64,000 nucleotides of DNA from an uncultured Pseudomonadota bacterium. Its GTDB lineage: Bacteria > Pseudomonadota > Gammaproteobacteria > Steroidobacterales > Steroidobacteraceae. The stretch spans positions 117,569 to 181,568 of the forward strand of contig CAIVRI010000080.1 of assembly GCA_903908265.1 (NCBI GenBank), written 5' to 3'. This document shows, in pieces, positions 50,291 through 64,000 of the stretch. The translations under genes and the position numbers were made by a program. A model generated the notes under the pieces. It saw only the letters and a list, made by a program, of their open reading frames with translations, ran no database searches and was not told where the DNA came from. Position 1 is the first letter of the stretch; each line of letters begins with the position of its first letter.

Positions 50291-50783
50291 GACCGCATCC
50301 GATAAGTAGGCCGGCCGGCGCTATCAACCAATCCATGACCGCGCAGCCACACACGCTCCGCATCCGTATCTTTGTCGAACCAGGCGCGCGTCGACCCTAA
50401 ACGAAAGGTATATCCCCACGCATCCATATCAGCCATCAAGCGCTCGGCACCGACGCCGGGCAACTCTTTGGCCAGACAGATCTGCAAATAACACACCGCA
50501 TTTTCTTCGTCATAGTCGCCGCCGGCATCGGTGACCAGACCGCTACGGCGATCGGCATCCATGCACGCCGTATGACAGGCCTCATGCAGCGCGGAATGCA
50601 CAGGCGTATCACCGCGCACATACACCGTCTGGCCCAAAATACCCGCCTCCGGCGCCCCCCAGTAACTACCCGGAATTGCATGCCCATCGGGCACCAGTTC
50701 CATGCGCAAGCCGAAGCGTTCGCACAGTGCTGCCAAGGGAGTAACGCCGATCTCGGCGACCGCCAGCACCGCCGATACTGCGC

Positions 50784-50787
<4 letters not shown>
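50287..50787 (-). CDS. Uncharacterised protein with HEXXH motif (putative zincin-like)
   Basis: VHSALHEACHTACMDADRR...DYDEENAVCYLQICLAKEL; start/stop overlap neighbours by 4 nt. Confidence 0.65.
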
Positions 50788-55130
<4,343 letters not shown>

Positions 55131-55200
55131 GGCGAGACCCCGAAGCGGAGGAAAGGCTGCAGTTTAACCGAGCGCGCACCACGCGCCCCCGCGCATCTTC

Positions 55201-56700
55201 TCAGTGCGCCCGACGACGCCAAAAAGCGAGCAGCAGCAACAGCGCCGACAAAAGCAAGACCGGGGCGTTGCCAAAGCGCGCATAGGGGGTCAACCCCGTG
55301 CGGGCCTCCACCGTGCCCTCCAGAACCGTCGGCAGGAATTGCGGGCTACGCGCAACGATGCGCCCCTGCGGGTCAATAAAGGCAGTAATGCCCGTACTGG
55401 TCGCACGCATAAGCCAGCGGCCCGCTTCCAGCGCCCGCATCCGCGTGATTTCTAAATGTTGGTGCGGGGCTGACGACTCGCCAAACCACGCGTCATTGCT
55501 GACGTTGACCAACAGCGTCGCCTCCCGCAACACGGCCAACTGCTCAGCCGCATACGCATCCTCATAGCAAATCGTCGCCCCGATACGCTCACCCGCAGCC
55601 CTAAGTGCAGGCTGATCCGCATCGCCCGGGATGAAGTCGACATAAAAGAGGTCCAGCCCATGCATCCAGCCGCGCACGAATTCTGGTACGGGGAAAAACT
55701 CGCCAAAGGGAACCAAGCGCCGCTTGTAGTACCAGGTCTCCGACGCACTGAGCGCAACCAGTCCATTGCGGTAGCCGGCTCGCTCGGTGTCGTAGCGAAT
55801 CAGCCCCAGCAACAAATCACTATGCCGTGCCTGCGCCTGCCGGTAGAGACCCTCCAAATACGGCACGGCCTCGTGATAGAGCACCGGCAACGCCGACTCC
55901 GGCCACACGATCAAATCATGTCCCAGCGCTTTTTCGGTCAGTGCGCGATACACCGCAAAGGTCCGCTCCCGGTGCTCAGCCTCCCACTTCTCATCTTGCG
56001 CGATTGCGCCCTGCACGAGCGCCACGCTGTGAAAGCGTCCTGTGGCAACGGTGAACTGCCGTGATGCCAGCCATGCGCCGAGGCCAAACACACCGGCTAC
56101 CAACAGCACCAGACCCCAGCGCCGGGCACGCGCCCCATCAACCCACGCTAGCAGCGCAGCCGCCAAAAACGCCACGAGCAAACTCACGCCATACACACCA
56201 ACCAGTGGCACGAACCCTGACAGCGGCGTATCCAGCGTCGCGTAGCCCAACCCGAGCCACGGAAACCCCGACAGAAACCACCCGCGCGCCCACTCCAGCA
56301 GAACCCAACCCGCGGGCAAGGCCAACCACTCCCGTCGTCGTCGCGACCGGGGCAGGAAGGTCATCGAAACCGCGCCCAGCAGTGCCGGATAGCAACCCAT
56401 GATCGCGACCAGTCCGAGCAACAGGACCACCGCAATGGACGCAGGGGCATGCGCGACCGTATGCACGCTGTGATACACCCAATACGTCCCCGCCAAGAAC
56501 AGGCCTGCACCAAAAGCAAAGCCAACCACTGCGGCACGCCGCGGCGACAGATCGCGCCACAACCAAAATAGGATTGCCAAAGTCACCGGCGCCAGCAATC
56601 GGATCATGCAGGGTGCATACGCCAAAGAGTGCAGCGCACCAGCCAAAAATGCGACCACTACTGCAAAGCGACGCATGAGCGCGGCGACGCGCTGCATCAA
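55201..56700 (-). CDS. lnt: Apolipoprotein N-acyltransferase
   Basis: Multi-TM N-terminus; DLIVWPESALPVLYHE, RLVPFGEFFPVPEFVR, ICYEDAYAAEQ, NVSNDAWFGESSAPHQHLEITRMRALEAGRWLMRATSTGITAFIDPQG. Confidence 0.95.
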   Translation of the reverse strand: MMQRVAALMRRFAVVVAFLAGALHSLAYAPCMIRLLAPVTLAILFWLWRDLSPRRAAVVGFAFGAGLFLAGTYWVYHSVHTVAHAPASIAVVLLLGLVAIMGCYPALLGAVSMTFLPRSRRRREWLALPAGWVLLEWARGWFLSGFPWLGLGYATLDTPLSGFVPLVGVYGVSLLVAFLAAALLAWVDGARARRWGLVLLVAGVFGLGAWLASRQFTVATGRFHSVALVQGAIAQDEKWEAEHRERTFAVYRALTEKALGHDLIVWPESALPVLYHEAVPYLEGLYRQAQARHSDLLLGLIRYDTERAGYRNGLVALSASETWYYKRRLVPFGEFFPVPEFVRGWMHGLDLFYVDFIPGDADQPALRAAGERIGATICYEDAYAAEQLAVLREATLLVNVSNDAWFGESSAPHQHLEITRMRALEAGRWLMRATSTGITAFIDPQGRIVARSPQFLPTVLEGTVEARTGLTPYARFGNAPVLLLSALLLLLAFWRRRAH

Positions 56701-57557
56701 TCGTCCGCTGGTGGCGGCGAGATCACTCTCGACGTCAACACCTTAAGAGACTCGATGCGCCGGTGCGAAACCCGCACCGCCTTGAATTCAAAATCGCCAA
56801 TCTGAATCACGTCACCACGCCGCGGCAAGCGGCCGAAAGTCCGCGAAACCAGTCCGCCGATCGTGTCGCAATCATCATCTGCCAGCGTTGCACCAAAGTA
56901 CTCATTGAAGTCCTCGATGCGGGTCAACGCCTGGACCGTGTACTCGCACTCCCGGTCGCAACGGATCGCCTGCTCGTCATCGGTATCATGTTCATCGGCA
57001 ATATCACCAACGATCTGCTCGATCACATCTTCAATCGTGACGAGCCCAGCGACACCGCCATACTCATCCACAACGATCGCCATATGATTATGATTCTTAC
57101 GAAATTCGCGCAGCAAGACATTGAGTCGCTTGCTCTCGGGCACAAAAATAGCCGGCCGAACAAACTCTCGTATCTCAAACTCTTGGCCGACATTCTCAAC
57201 GAAGTGTCGGAGCAAATCCTTGGCCAAGAGGATACCCACGACCTCATCGCGATCCTCACCCAGCACCGGAAAGCGCGAGTGCCCGGACTCGACAACCGCC
57301 GCCAGCAAAGCCGCCGGCGCATCGTCGCGACCAACAACAGCCATCATCGAGCGCGCGACCATAATGTCGCGCACTTTCAATTCGCCGACCGCAAGCACCC
57401 CCTCGAGCATGTCAAACGAGTCCGCGTCAAAGAGACCCCGCTCGCTGGCCTCACGCAACTCTTCGACCACATCTTCACGATCCTGCGGCTCATCCGAAAA
57501 CTGTTGCAACACACGCTGCAACCAACCGGGCCGCAATGGCCCGCGTGATTCACTCAT
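56697..57557 (-). CDS. corC: CorC/YbeX family protein (CBS pair + transporter-associated domain)
   Basis: VRDIMVARSMMAVVGRDDAPAALLAAVVESGHSRFPV, NHMAIVVDEYGGVAGLVTIEDVIEQIVGDI. Confidence 0.93.
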   Translation of the reverse strand: MSESRGPLRPGWLQRVLQQFSDEPQDREDVVEELREASERGLFDADSFDMLEGVLAVGELKVRDIMVARSMMAVVGRDDAPAALLAAVVESGHSRFPVLGEDRDEVVGILLAKDLLRHFVENVGQEFEIREFVRPAIFVPESKRLNVLLREFRKNHNHMAIVVDEYGGVAGLVTIEDVIEQIVGDIADEHDTDDEQAIRCDRECEYTVQALTRIEDFNEYFGATLADDDCDTIGGLVSRTFGRLPRRGDVIQIGDFEFKAVRVSHRRIESLKVLTSRVISPPPADD

Positions 57558-58023
57558 CACTCTCACCCCGATACGGATCTTCGAATCCCAACACTTTTAG
57601 GACTCGCTTTTCACGGCGTTCCATCCGGACTGCCTCATCGTTCTGCTCATGGTCATACCCGAGCAGATGTAGTGTGCCATGCACAACCATGTGCGCCCAA
57701 TGCGCTGCAAGGGTCTTGCTCTGCTCACGAGCCTCCCGTGCCACAACTCGCGCGCAGATCACAATGTCCCCTAAAAGCTTGGACTCCCCTTGCAACGCAC
57801 CGGCAGGCACCTCCGCAGGGAAGCTCAACACATTGGTGGGCTTGGGTTTACCGCGATACTGCCGGTTCAATTTCTGGCTTTCGAGTGGCGTCACAATGCG
57901 CACCGACACGGTCGCGTCACGACCTTTAGCCCCCGCCGCAGCGTCCGCCCACGTCCGAATTAGACGCGCCGAAGGCACCCAGGGGTTGCGGGTGCCGTAG
58001 GCGACATCGGCGATGAGAGTCAC
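57550..58023 (-). CDS. ybeY: Endoribonuclease YbeY
   Basis: LNRQYRGKPKPTNVLSFP, HMVVHGTLHLLGYDHEQNDEAVRMERREKRVL. Confidence 0.95.
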   Translation of the reverse strand: MTLIADVAYGTRNPWVPSARLIRTWADAAAGAKGRDATVSVRIVTPLESQKLNRQYRGKPKPTNVLSFPAEVPAGALQGESKLLGDIVICARVVAREAREQSKTLAAHWAHMVVHGTLHLLGYDHEQNDEAVRMERREKRVLKVLGFEDPYRGESDE

Positions 58024-58979
58024 TGCCCGTCCCCAGCGCGCTCGTAGGCCTGGACGATCCGCTGCACCAGCGGATGGCGCACAACATCCATCGAACTGAA
58101 CCGAGTGAATGCAACACCGGCTACGCCATCAAGCACATCCATCACATGGCGCAGACCGGACATCCGGTGGTGCGGCAGATCGGTCTGGGTCACGTCCCCG
58201 GTGACGACTGCCTTGGAACCAAAGCCGATGCGAGTCAGGAACATTTTCATCTGCTCGACCGTGGTGTTTTGCGCCTCGTCGAGAATGATGAAGGCATCGT
58301 TCAGGGTGCGGCCACGCATAAACGCAAGCGGCGCAATCTCGATCACGTGACGCTCGATCAGACGCGACACTTTGTCGTAGCCGAGCATTTCGTACAGCGC
58401 GTCATACATGGGGCGCAGATACGGGTCGACTTTTTGGTTGAGATCACCCGGCAAAAAACCCAAGCGCTCACCCGCCTCGACCGCAGGCCGCACCAGAATG
58501 ATGCGCCGCACTCGATCGGTCTGCAGCGCCTCCACTGCACAGGCGACGGCCAGGTAAGTCTTGCCCGTACCAGCCGGACCAATACCAAACGTGAGGTCCT
58601 CGGTACGAATGGCGGCGAGATAAGCGACTTGGTTGGCGCCACGGCCACGAATGTGCCCACGGTGGGTGGCGACTTTGACTTCACCGTGATCGGCGTCTTC
58701 GTCGGATATTTCCGTCGACATACCCCGTTCTTGGATGGCCAGATGCACGTCCTGTGGCGTCACGCGACGACCACGGCTCGCGTGCAGTTGCTCGAGAATC
58801 CGTCCTGCATCAACCGCACGCGCGCCGTCGATACGAAACACGTTACTACGACGGTGAATGGTGACCTCAAGCCTCGACTCGATCTGCCGCAGATGCTCAT
58901 CGAGCGGGCCGCACAGCACCGCAAGTCGCTCATTGTCCGACGGCGTCAGTACGAGTTCGCAGGTCGTGGGCGCGTTCAC
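58020..58979 (-). CDS. ybeZ: PhoH-like protein YbeZ
   Basis: [104 protein letters not shown]. Confidence 0.95.
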   Translation of the reverse strand: MNAPTTCELVLTPSDNERLAVLCGPLDEHLRQIESRLEVTIHRRSNVFRIDGARAVDAGRILEQLHASRGRRVTPQDVHLAIQERGMSTEISDEDADHGEVKVATHRGHIRGRGANQVAYLAAIRTEDLTFGIGPAGTGKTYLAVACAVEALQTDRVRRIILVRPAVEAGERLGFLPGDLNQKVDPYLRPMYDALYEMLGYDKVSRLIERHVIEIAPLAFMRGRTLNDAFIILDEAQNTTVEQMKMFLTRIGFGSKAVVTGDVTQTDLPHHRMSGLRHVMDVLDGVAGVAFTRFSSMDVVRHPLVQRIVQAYERAGDGQ

Positions 58980-60313
58980 AAAGGCGCCATGACAAGTCGC
59001 CCACGCAGTGAGTTTGGCATGGCTTCGGTGACCATCACGTTGGCAAATTGGTTCAAATATTCGCAGGGCGCATCGAAATTAACCCAACGATTGCACTCAG
59101 TCCGACCCGAAAGTTGGCTGGAATCCCGACGGGCATGCCGTTCCACCAGTACACGCACCACCTGACCCACCAAGGCGCGATTGCGCTCACGGGCAAACTC
59201 GTTGATGCGCGCTTGTAAGCGCTCAAGACGCGCTTGTTTAACCTCTGGAGAAACATCGTCAGGCAATGAGGCGGCTGGGGTTCCCGGGCGCCGGCTATAG
59301 ATAAAGCTGAAACTTTGATCGAAGCGAATGTCCTCAATCAACTGCATGGTGGCCTCGAAGTCCCGTTCCGTTTCGCCGGGAAAGCCGACGATAAAATCAG
59401 AGGAGATGACGATGTCGGGCCGTACCGCACGTAAGCGACGGATTTTTTGCTTGAATTCCAGCGCGGTATACCGCCGTTTCATCGCCGTGAGTATCCGGTC
59501 TGAACCCGACTGCACGGGCAAGTGCAGGTGATCGACCAGCTTTGGAACCCGTCCGTAGACCTCGATTAATCGATCCGAGAAATCCATCGGGTGCGAGGTC
59601 GTGTAACGGATCCGCTCAATGCCCTCGATCTGCGCGACATGCTCAATTAGAAGGGCGAGATCCGCAGGCTCACCGTCATCCATCAAGCCGTCATAGCCGT
59701 TGACGTTTTGACCGAGGAGCGTGATTTCACGGACCTGTTGACGAGCAAGTGCGCCCACCTCGGCGAGGACCTGCGACAAGGGCCGGCTGATTTCCTCACC
59801 CCGCGTATAAGGCACGACACAAAAACTGCAGTACTTGCTACAGCCTTCCATAATCGATACGAATGCGGTGGCTGCCGTGCGCTCTGCCGGCACTGGTAAC
59901 AGGTCGAACTTCTCGTTCTCTGGAAAGGAAACGTCCACCTGCGGCCGACCGGTCTGCCGCACCCGGGCCAGCAGCGCCGGCAGGCGATGCAGCGTCTGCG
60001 GGCCAAAGACCACATCCACAAAAGGGACCCGTTCGAGCATCGCTTCGCCTTCTTGGCTGGCGACACAGCCGCCCACGCCGATCAGCAATCCGGGCCGTCG
60101 TTGCTTGAGTTCGGCGTACACGCCAAGATGGGAATAGACCTTTTCTTCGGCTTTCTCGCGGATAGAACAGGTGTTCAGCAAGATGACGTCCGCCTGTGCG
60201 GGATCCTCAGTGATTTCCAGACCCTCAGCGGCCTTGAGCGCGTCCACCATTCGGGTGGAATCGTACTCGTTCATCTGGCAGCCGAAGGTCTTGAGGTAGA
60301 GGTAACCGGACAT
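58976..60313 (-). CDS. miaB: tRNA-2-methylthio-N6-dimethylallyladenosine synthase
   Basis: [63 protein letters not shown]. Confidence 0.96.
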   Translation of the reverse strand: MSGYLYLKTFGCQMNEYDSTRMVDALKAAEGLEITEDPAQADVILLNTCSIREKAEEKVYSHLGVYAELKQRRPGLLIGVGGCVASQEGEAMLERVPFVDVVFGPQTLHRLPALLARVRQTGRPQVDVSFPENEKFDLLPVPAERTAATAFVSIMEGCSKYCSFCVVPYTRGEEISRPLSQVLAEVGALARQQVREITLLGQNVNGYDGLMDDGEPADLALLIEHVAQIEGIERIRYTTSHPMDFSDRLIEVYGRVPKLVDHLHLPVQSGSDRILTAMKRRYTALEFKQKIRRLRAVRPDIVISSDFIVGFPGETERDFEATMQLIEDIRFDQSFSFIYSRRPGTPAASLPDDVSPEVKQARLERLQARINEFARERNRALVGQVVRVLVERHARRDSSQLSGRTECNRWVNFDAPCEYLNQFANVMVTEAMPNSLRGRLVMAPL

Positions 60314-60430
60314 GGGATCGGGGTGACTCGGAAGAGAGTTCAGAATAAATCGGCAAGGCCCGGACGGACAGGCTCCCCCACCAAGGAGGCACCGTTTAGT
60401 GTTTAAACAGCCAGAACCAAGAACCGGTGA

Positions 60431-60898
60431 TCAGAACGGGATGTCATCGTCGAATGGTTCCGGTGCTGGGCCTTGGTTGAAGGTATCGGGCGCACCGCCG
60501 CGCGGGCTGCCGCCGCCGCCGCCACCACCGCCCGCACCTCCAGCGCTGCCGCCGCCGGCACGACCACCCAACATCTGCAGCTCGTTCGCAACAATCTCCG
60601 TGGAATACCGGTCTGCGCCACTGGCCTTGTCCTGCCACTTGCGGGTGCGCAACTTACCCTCCACGTAGACCTGCGAGCCCTTGCGCAGGTATTCGGCGGC
60701 GATTTCGGCAAGCCGGTCGAAAAAAACAACCGTATGCCACTCGGTGGCCTCTTTCTGCTCACCGGTCTGCTTGTCGCGCCAACTGTCCGAGGTGGCGATC
60801 CGGACGTTGGTTACTGCCTTACCGCTCGGCATGGCCCGCGTCTCCGGATCCTGTCCGAGATTGCCCACCAAAATAACCTTGTTAATGCCCCGCGCCAT
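60431..60898 (-). CDS. ssb: Single-stranded DNA-binding protein
   Basis: [60 protein letters not shown]; Gly-rich linker; acidic tip [10 protein letters not shown]. Start 60898. Confidence 0.96.
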   Translation of the reverse strand: MARGINKVILVGNLGQDPETRAMPSGKAVTNVRIATSDSWRDKQTGEQKEATEWHTVVFFDRLAEIAAEYLRKGSQVYVEGKLRTRKWQDKASGADRYSTEIVANELQMLGGRAGGGSAGGAGGGGGGGGSPRGGAPDTFNQGPAPEPFDDDIPF

Positions 60899-61024
60899 GG
60901 ACTGCTCCTTCGTTCGATTAGAGGGACGAACCGCCGCCCCACCACTGCATTTTGGGAGATTGTACAGCGCCCTCCGACACACCGTATGCTGACTATTTAG
61001 CCTCTTTGTCTAGAAAGTCGCGTC

Positions 61025-62224
61025 TCAGGCCCGCCCCGGACGGATCGCAAACAACCATGGCAGCGCTAGCAGCGCGGCACCGCCAAACACCGCGGGGAGG
61101 CCCCAAGGGCTGGCGTACAGCAGAGGCGCGGCTAGCCCCCCGGCAAAAGCACCCAGAAACTGCGCCGTCGCGAATACGCCTAAGGCCGCACCCCGCAATT
61201 CGGCCGGCGCCGACTGCGACAAGCGGGCGGGCACCCGGGCCTCCAGATAATTGAAGGCGGCAAAGAACACCACCATCGTCGCCGCCAGGCCCCAATAACC
61301 GTGATGAGTGACGACCAGTGCGGCTAGAGCCAGCCCAATTAAAACAACCCCAAGACGCATAACCGCCACGGGCGACCCGGAGCGCTCACTGGCAAGCACG
61401 AGGGGCACCGTCAGCGGTACGGAGCCGAGGAACACCCAAAGATACGTCTTCCAGTGCTGCGCCAAGGGAATCCCCAACCCGTCGGCCAGGGCATGCGGGA
61501 CCCCCACGAAGGCGGACGTCAGCATAAAATTCAACACAAACATGCCCACGTAGTACGGCACCAGCGTGCGGGTGAACGCCATCGCAAAGGGCGGGCGCGC
61601 GACGCTACGCCGCACCTGCAGTGCATCGGCCGCCGCCTTCGGCACCACGGTATGCAACAAAAGCAGACAGAGGGTGGCCAACACGGCCATCGCCCAAAAA
61701 ATACCGCGCACACCGATCGCCGCCTCCAGCGGCGGTGCCGCAACCAGGGAGACGACGAAAGAGCCGCCAATACTGATGCCAATCAGCGCCATCGCACGAG
61801 TCCGAATCTCGGGCCGGGTCAGATCGGCGAGCAAGGCCGAGACGGGACCTGAGATCGCCCCGGCGCCCTGCACCATCCGGGCGAGGATGATGCCCTCGAT
61901 GCCCGTCGCGAAGCCACCGATCACGGAGCCGGCCGCGTACAGGACAAGGCCGACGGTAATGACACCGCGACGCCCATACCGATCTGACAGCAGACCAAAG
62001 GGAATCTGCAAAATCGCCTGCGTCAGTCCGTAAGCCCCCATCGCCAATCCAATTTTTGCGGGCGTCGCCCCGGCCAGGCCCGTGGTGTACAGCGCAAGCA
62101 CCGGCAGCAACAGAAACAATCCCAACATACGTGCCGCGTAGATCGACGACAGCGATCCGAGCGCGCGCCGCTCTAGCGGCAGCAGAGCAAGGCGAGGGGG
62201 GCGGGTTTTCGGCAAGTCGTCCAT
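61025..62224 (-). CDS. MFS transporter
   Basis: SLSSIYAARMLGLFLLLPVLALYTTGLAGATPAKIGLAMGAYGLTQAILQIPFGLLSDRYGRRGVITVGL; start 62224. Confidence 0.88.
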   Translation of the reverse strand: MDDLPKTRPPRLALLPLERRALGSLSSIYAARMLGLFLLLPVLALYTTGLAGATPAKIGLAMGAYGLTQAILQIPFGLLSDRYGRRGVITVGLVLYAAGSVIGGFATGIEGIILARMVQGAGAISGPVSALLADLTRPEIRTRAMALIGISIGGSFVVSLVAAPPLEAAIGVRGIFWAMAVLATLCLLLLHTVVPKAAADALQVRRSVARPPFAMAFTRTLVPYYVGMFVLNFMLTSAFVGVPHALADGLGIPLAQHWKTYLWVFLGSVPLTVPLVLASERSGSPVAVMRLGVVLIGLALAALVVTHHGYWGLAATMVVFFAAFNYLEARVPARLSQSAPAELRGAALGVFATAQFLGAFAGGLAAPLLYASPWGLPAVFGGAALLALPWLFAIRPGRA

Positions 62225-62297
62225 GAGAATCCTGAATCGGCCGGGCGTCGACGAATGGTATTCTAGCGGATTGCGTAATTTTTCCCGAGTTTGAGCC

Positions 62298-64000
62298 ATG
62301 GCAGACATTCGAATCCGCGGCGCGCGGACCCACAACCTCAAGAGCATTGACCTGGAGCTGCCGCGCGATCGGCTGATTGTGTTCACCGGTTTATCCGGTT
62401 CCGGCAAGTCCTCGCTCGCCTTCGACACCATCTATGCCGAGGGGCAGCGACGCTACGTCGAATCGCTGTCGGCCTACGCCCGGCAATTTCTGTCGATGAT
62501 GGAGAAACCGGACGTCGATTCGATTGAGGGACTTTCCCCCGCTATTTCAATTGAGCAGAAGTCGACCTCACACAACCCACGCTCAACCGTCGCAACCGTC
62601 ACCGAGATCTACGACTACTTGCGTCTACTGTATGCGCGGGCCGGCACCCCACGCTGCCCAGACCATCACCTCGATCTGGCAGCACAGACGGTCAGCCAGA
62701 TGGTCGATCAGGTCATGGAACTTCCTGAAGGAACACCGCTGTTCCTGTTGGCCCCCGTGGTCAAAGATCGTAAGGGTGAACACGTCCAAGTGCTCGATGA
62801 ACTGAAAGGCAAAGGCTTCGTTCGCGCGCGCGTGGATGGCAAGGTCATCGAACTCGACGATCCGCCGTCATTGGATCTGCGGCGCAAACATACCGTCGAG
62901 GCGGTGGTTGACCGCTTCAAAGTACGTCCAGACATCGGACAACGCCTTGCAGAGAGTTTTGAAACTGCGCTGCGCCTAGGCAGCGGCATGGCAAAGGTGT
63001 CTTTCTTGGAGCAGCCAGACCGCGAGGATCTGGTCTTCTCCGACAAGTTTGCTTGCAATGTATGCGGCTGGTCTCTGCCTGAACTGGAACCGAGGGTCTT
63101 CTCGTTCAACAACCCAGCGGGTGCCTGCCCGACCTGCGATGGGCTCGGCGTAAAGCAGTTCTTCGATCCCGCCCGAGTCGTGACGCAACCACACCTGTCA
63201 CTGGCAGCGGGCGCCATACGCGGTTGGGATCGTCGGAACGCTTATTACTTCACGATGATTCACTCGCTCGCCAAACACTACAAATTCGATATTGAGGATA
63301 CGTGGACCTCACTGCCCGAATCCGCTCAACAGGTTCTGCTGCACGGCAGTGGCACCGACGCAATCGAATTTCGCTATTACGATGGTCGCGGTGCGATGAC
63401 CCGCAAACGGCATGTGTTCGAGGGCATTCTGCCCAACCTCGAGCGTCGCTATCGCGAGACCGATTCAATGATGGTAAGAGAGGAACTGTCCAAGTACCTC
63501 GGCAGCAAGCCATGCCCTGATTGTGGTGGCACTCGACTCAATGTGGCTGCCCGCAATGTATTCGTTGCCGGCAGCAATATCGCGACGGTCACCGGACTCT
63601 CCGTTGGCCGCGCACTGGCCTTCTTTCAGACTCTCACACTGCCCGGCTGGCGCGGCACCATCGCGGTAAAGATTGTCAAAGAGATTCACGACCGTCTAGG
63701 ATTTTTGTCCAATGTCGGTCTCGACTATCTCACGCTAGACCGTAGTGCCGAGACGCTGTCCGGTGGTGAAGCCCAGCGCATTCGACTGGCCAGCCAAGTG
63801 GGGTCCGGACTGGTCGGCGTGATGTACATCCTCGACGAGCCCTCGATTGGTCTGCACCAGCGCGACAACCAACGGTTGCTCGATACGCTCGTACACCTGC
63901 GCGATCTGGGCAATACCGTAATTGTGGTCGAGCACGATGAAGATGCGATCCGACAGGCCGACTACGTCGTCGACCTCGGCCCAGGCGCCGGCGTGCACGG
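62298..64000 (+). CDS. uvrA: Excinuclease ABC subunit A, N-terminal part (truncated by window end)
   Basis: ATG 62298: [64 protein letters not shown]; later [38 protein letters not shown]. Not in the ORF track because no stop lies in the window. Confidence 0.97.
   Translation, partial: MADIRIRGARTHNLKSIDLELPRDRLIVFTGLSGSGKSSLAFDTIYAEGQRRYVESLSAYARQFLSMMEKPDVDSIEGLSPAISIEQKSTSHNPRSTVATVTEIYDYLRLLYARAGTPRCPDHHLDLAAQTVSQMVDQVMELPEGTPLFLLAPVVKDRKGEHVQVLDELKGKGFVRARVDGKVIELDDPPSLDLRRKHTVEAVVDRFKVRPDIGQRLAESFETALRLGSGMAKVSFLEQPDREDLVFSDKFACNVCGWSLPELEPRVFSFNNPAGACPTCDGLGVKQFFDPARVVTQPHLSLAAGAIRGWDRRNAYYFTMIHSLAKHYKFDIEDTWTSLPESAQQVLLHGSGTDAIEFRYYDGRGAMTRKRHVFEGILPNLERRYRETDSMMVREELSKYLGSKPCPDCGGTRLNVAARNVFVAGSNIATVTGLSVGRALAFFQTLTLPGWRGTIAVKIVKEIHDRLGFLSNVGLDYLTLDRSAETLSGGEAQRIRLASQVGSGLVGVMYILDEPSIGLHQRDNQRLLDTLVHLRDLGNTVIVVEHDEDAIRQADYVVDLGPGAGVH

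Noticed and set aside
58074-59165. 363-aa ORF on + strand
   Set aside because: Antisense to ybeZ/phoH; GC-rich codon shadow.
62225-62297. Possible LexA/SOS box upstream of uvrA
   Set aside because: No CTGT-N8-ACAG match in the intergenic sequence.

Overview
The window looks like a chromosomal segment from a GC-rich gammaproteobacterium. The taxon is inferred from gene order: ubiH/pepP/ygfB-zapA-6S RNA, leuS-lptE...holA-nadD-rsfS-rlmH-maf-rng-yhdP-tldD, and miaB-phoH-ybeY-corC-lnt. Most of it is compact housekeeping sequence. I saw no phage, transposon, CRISPR array or rRNA. The most accessory-like part is about 1-13.8 kb. It holds the C-terminus of an MttB-family methyltransferase, a dimethylglycine/sarcosine dehydrogenase-like FAD enzyme, a GlcD-type FAD oxidase, and a divergent operon of carnitine dehydrogenase-thioesterase fusion, TetR/BetI-like regulator, acyl-CoA dehydrogenase and MFS transporter. 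A TPR-sulfotransferase/TonB-receptor operon follows, ending in three tandem hairpins. I read the first part as a quaternary-amine (carnitine/betaine) catabolic locus. Other items worth a second look: a 21-aa (A/T)-K-K-K repeat micro-ORF with its own promoter and terminator, an RsfS with a histone-H1-like N-terminal tail, a 6S RNA, an orphan MbcA/ParS-like antitoxin, an uncharacterised HEXXH protein inside the leuS-lptE operon, an FHA-fused ExeA-like ATPase behind a tetranucleotide repeat, and a small membrane protein with an internal 34-aa duplication. All calls come from reading the sequence and supplied translations; no database search was run.
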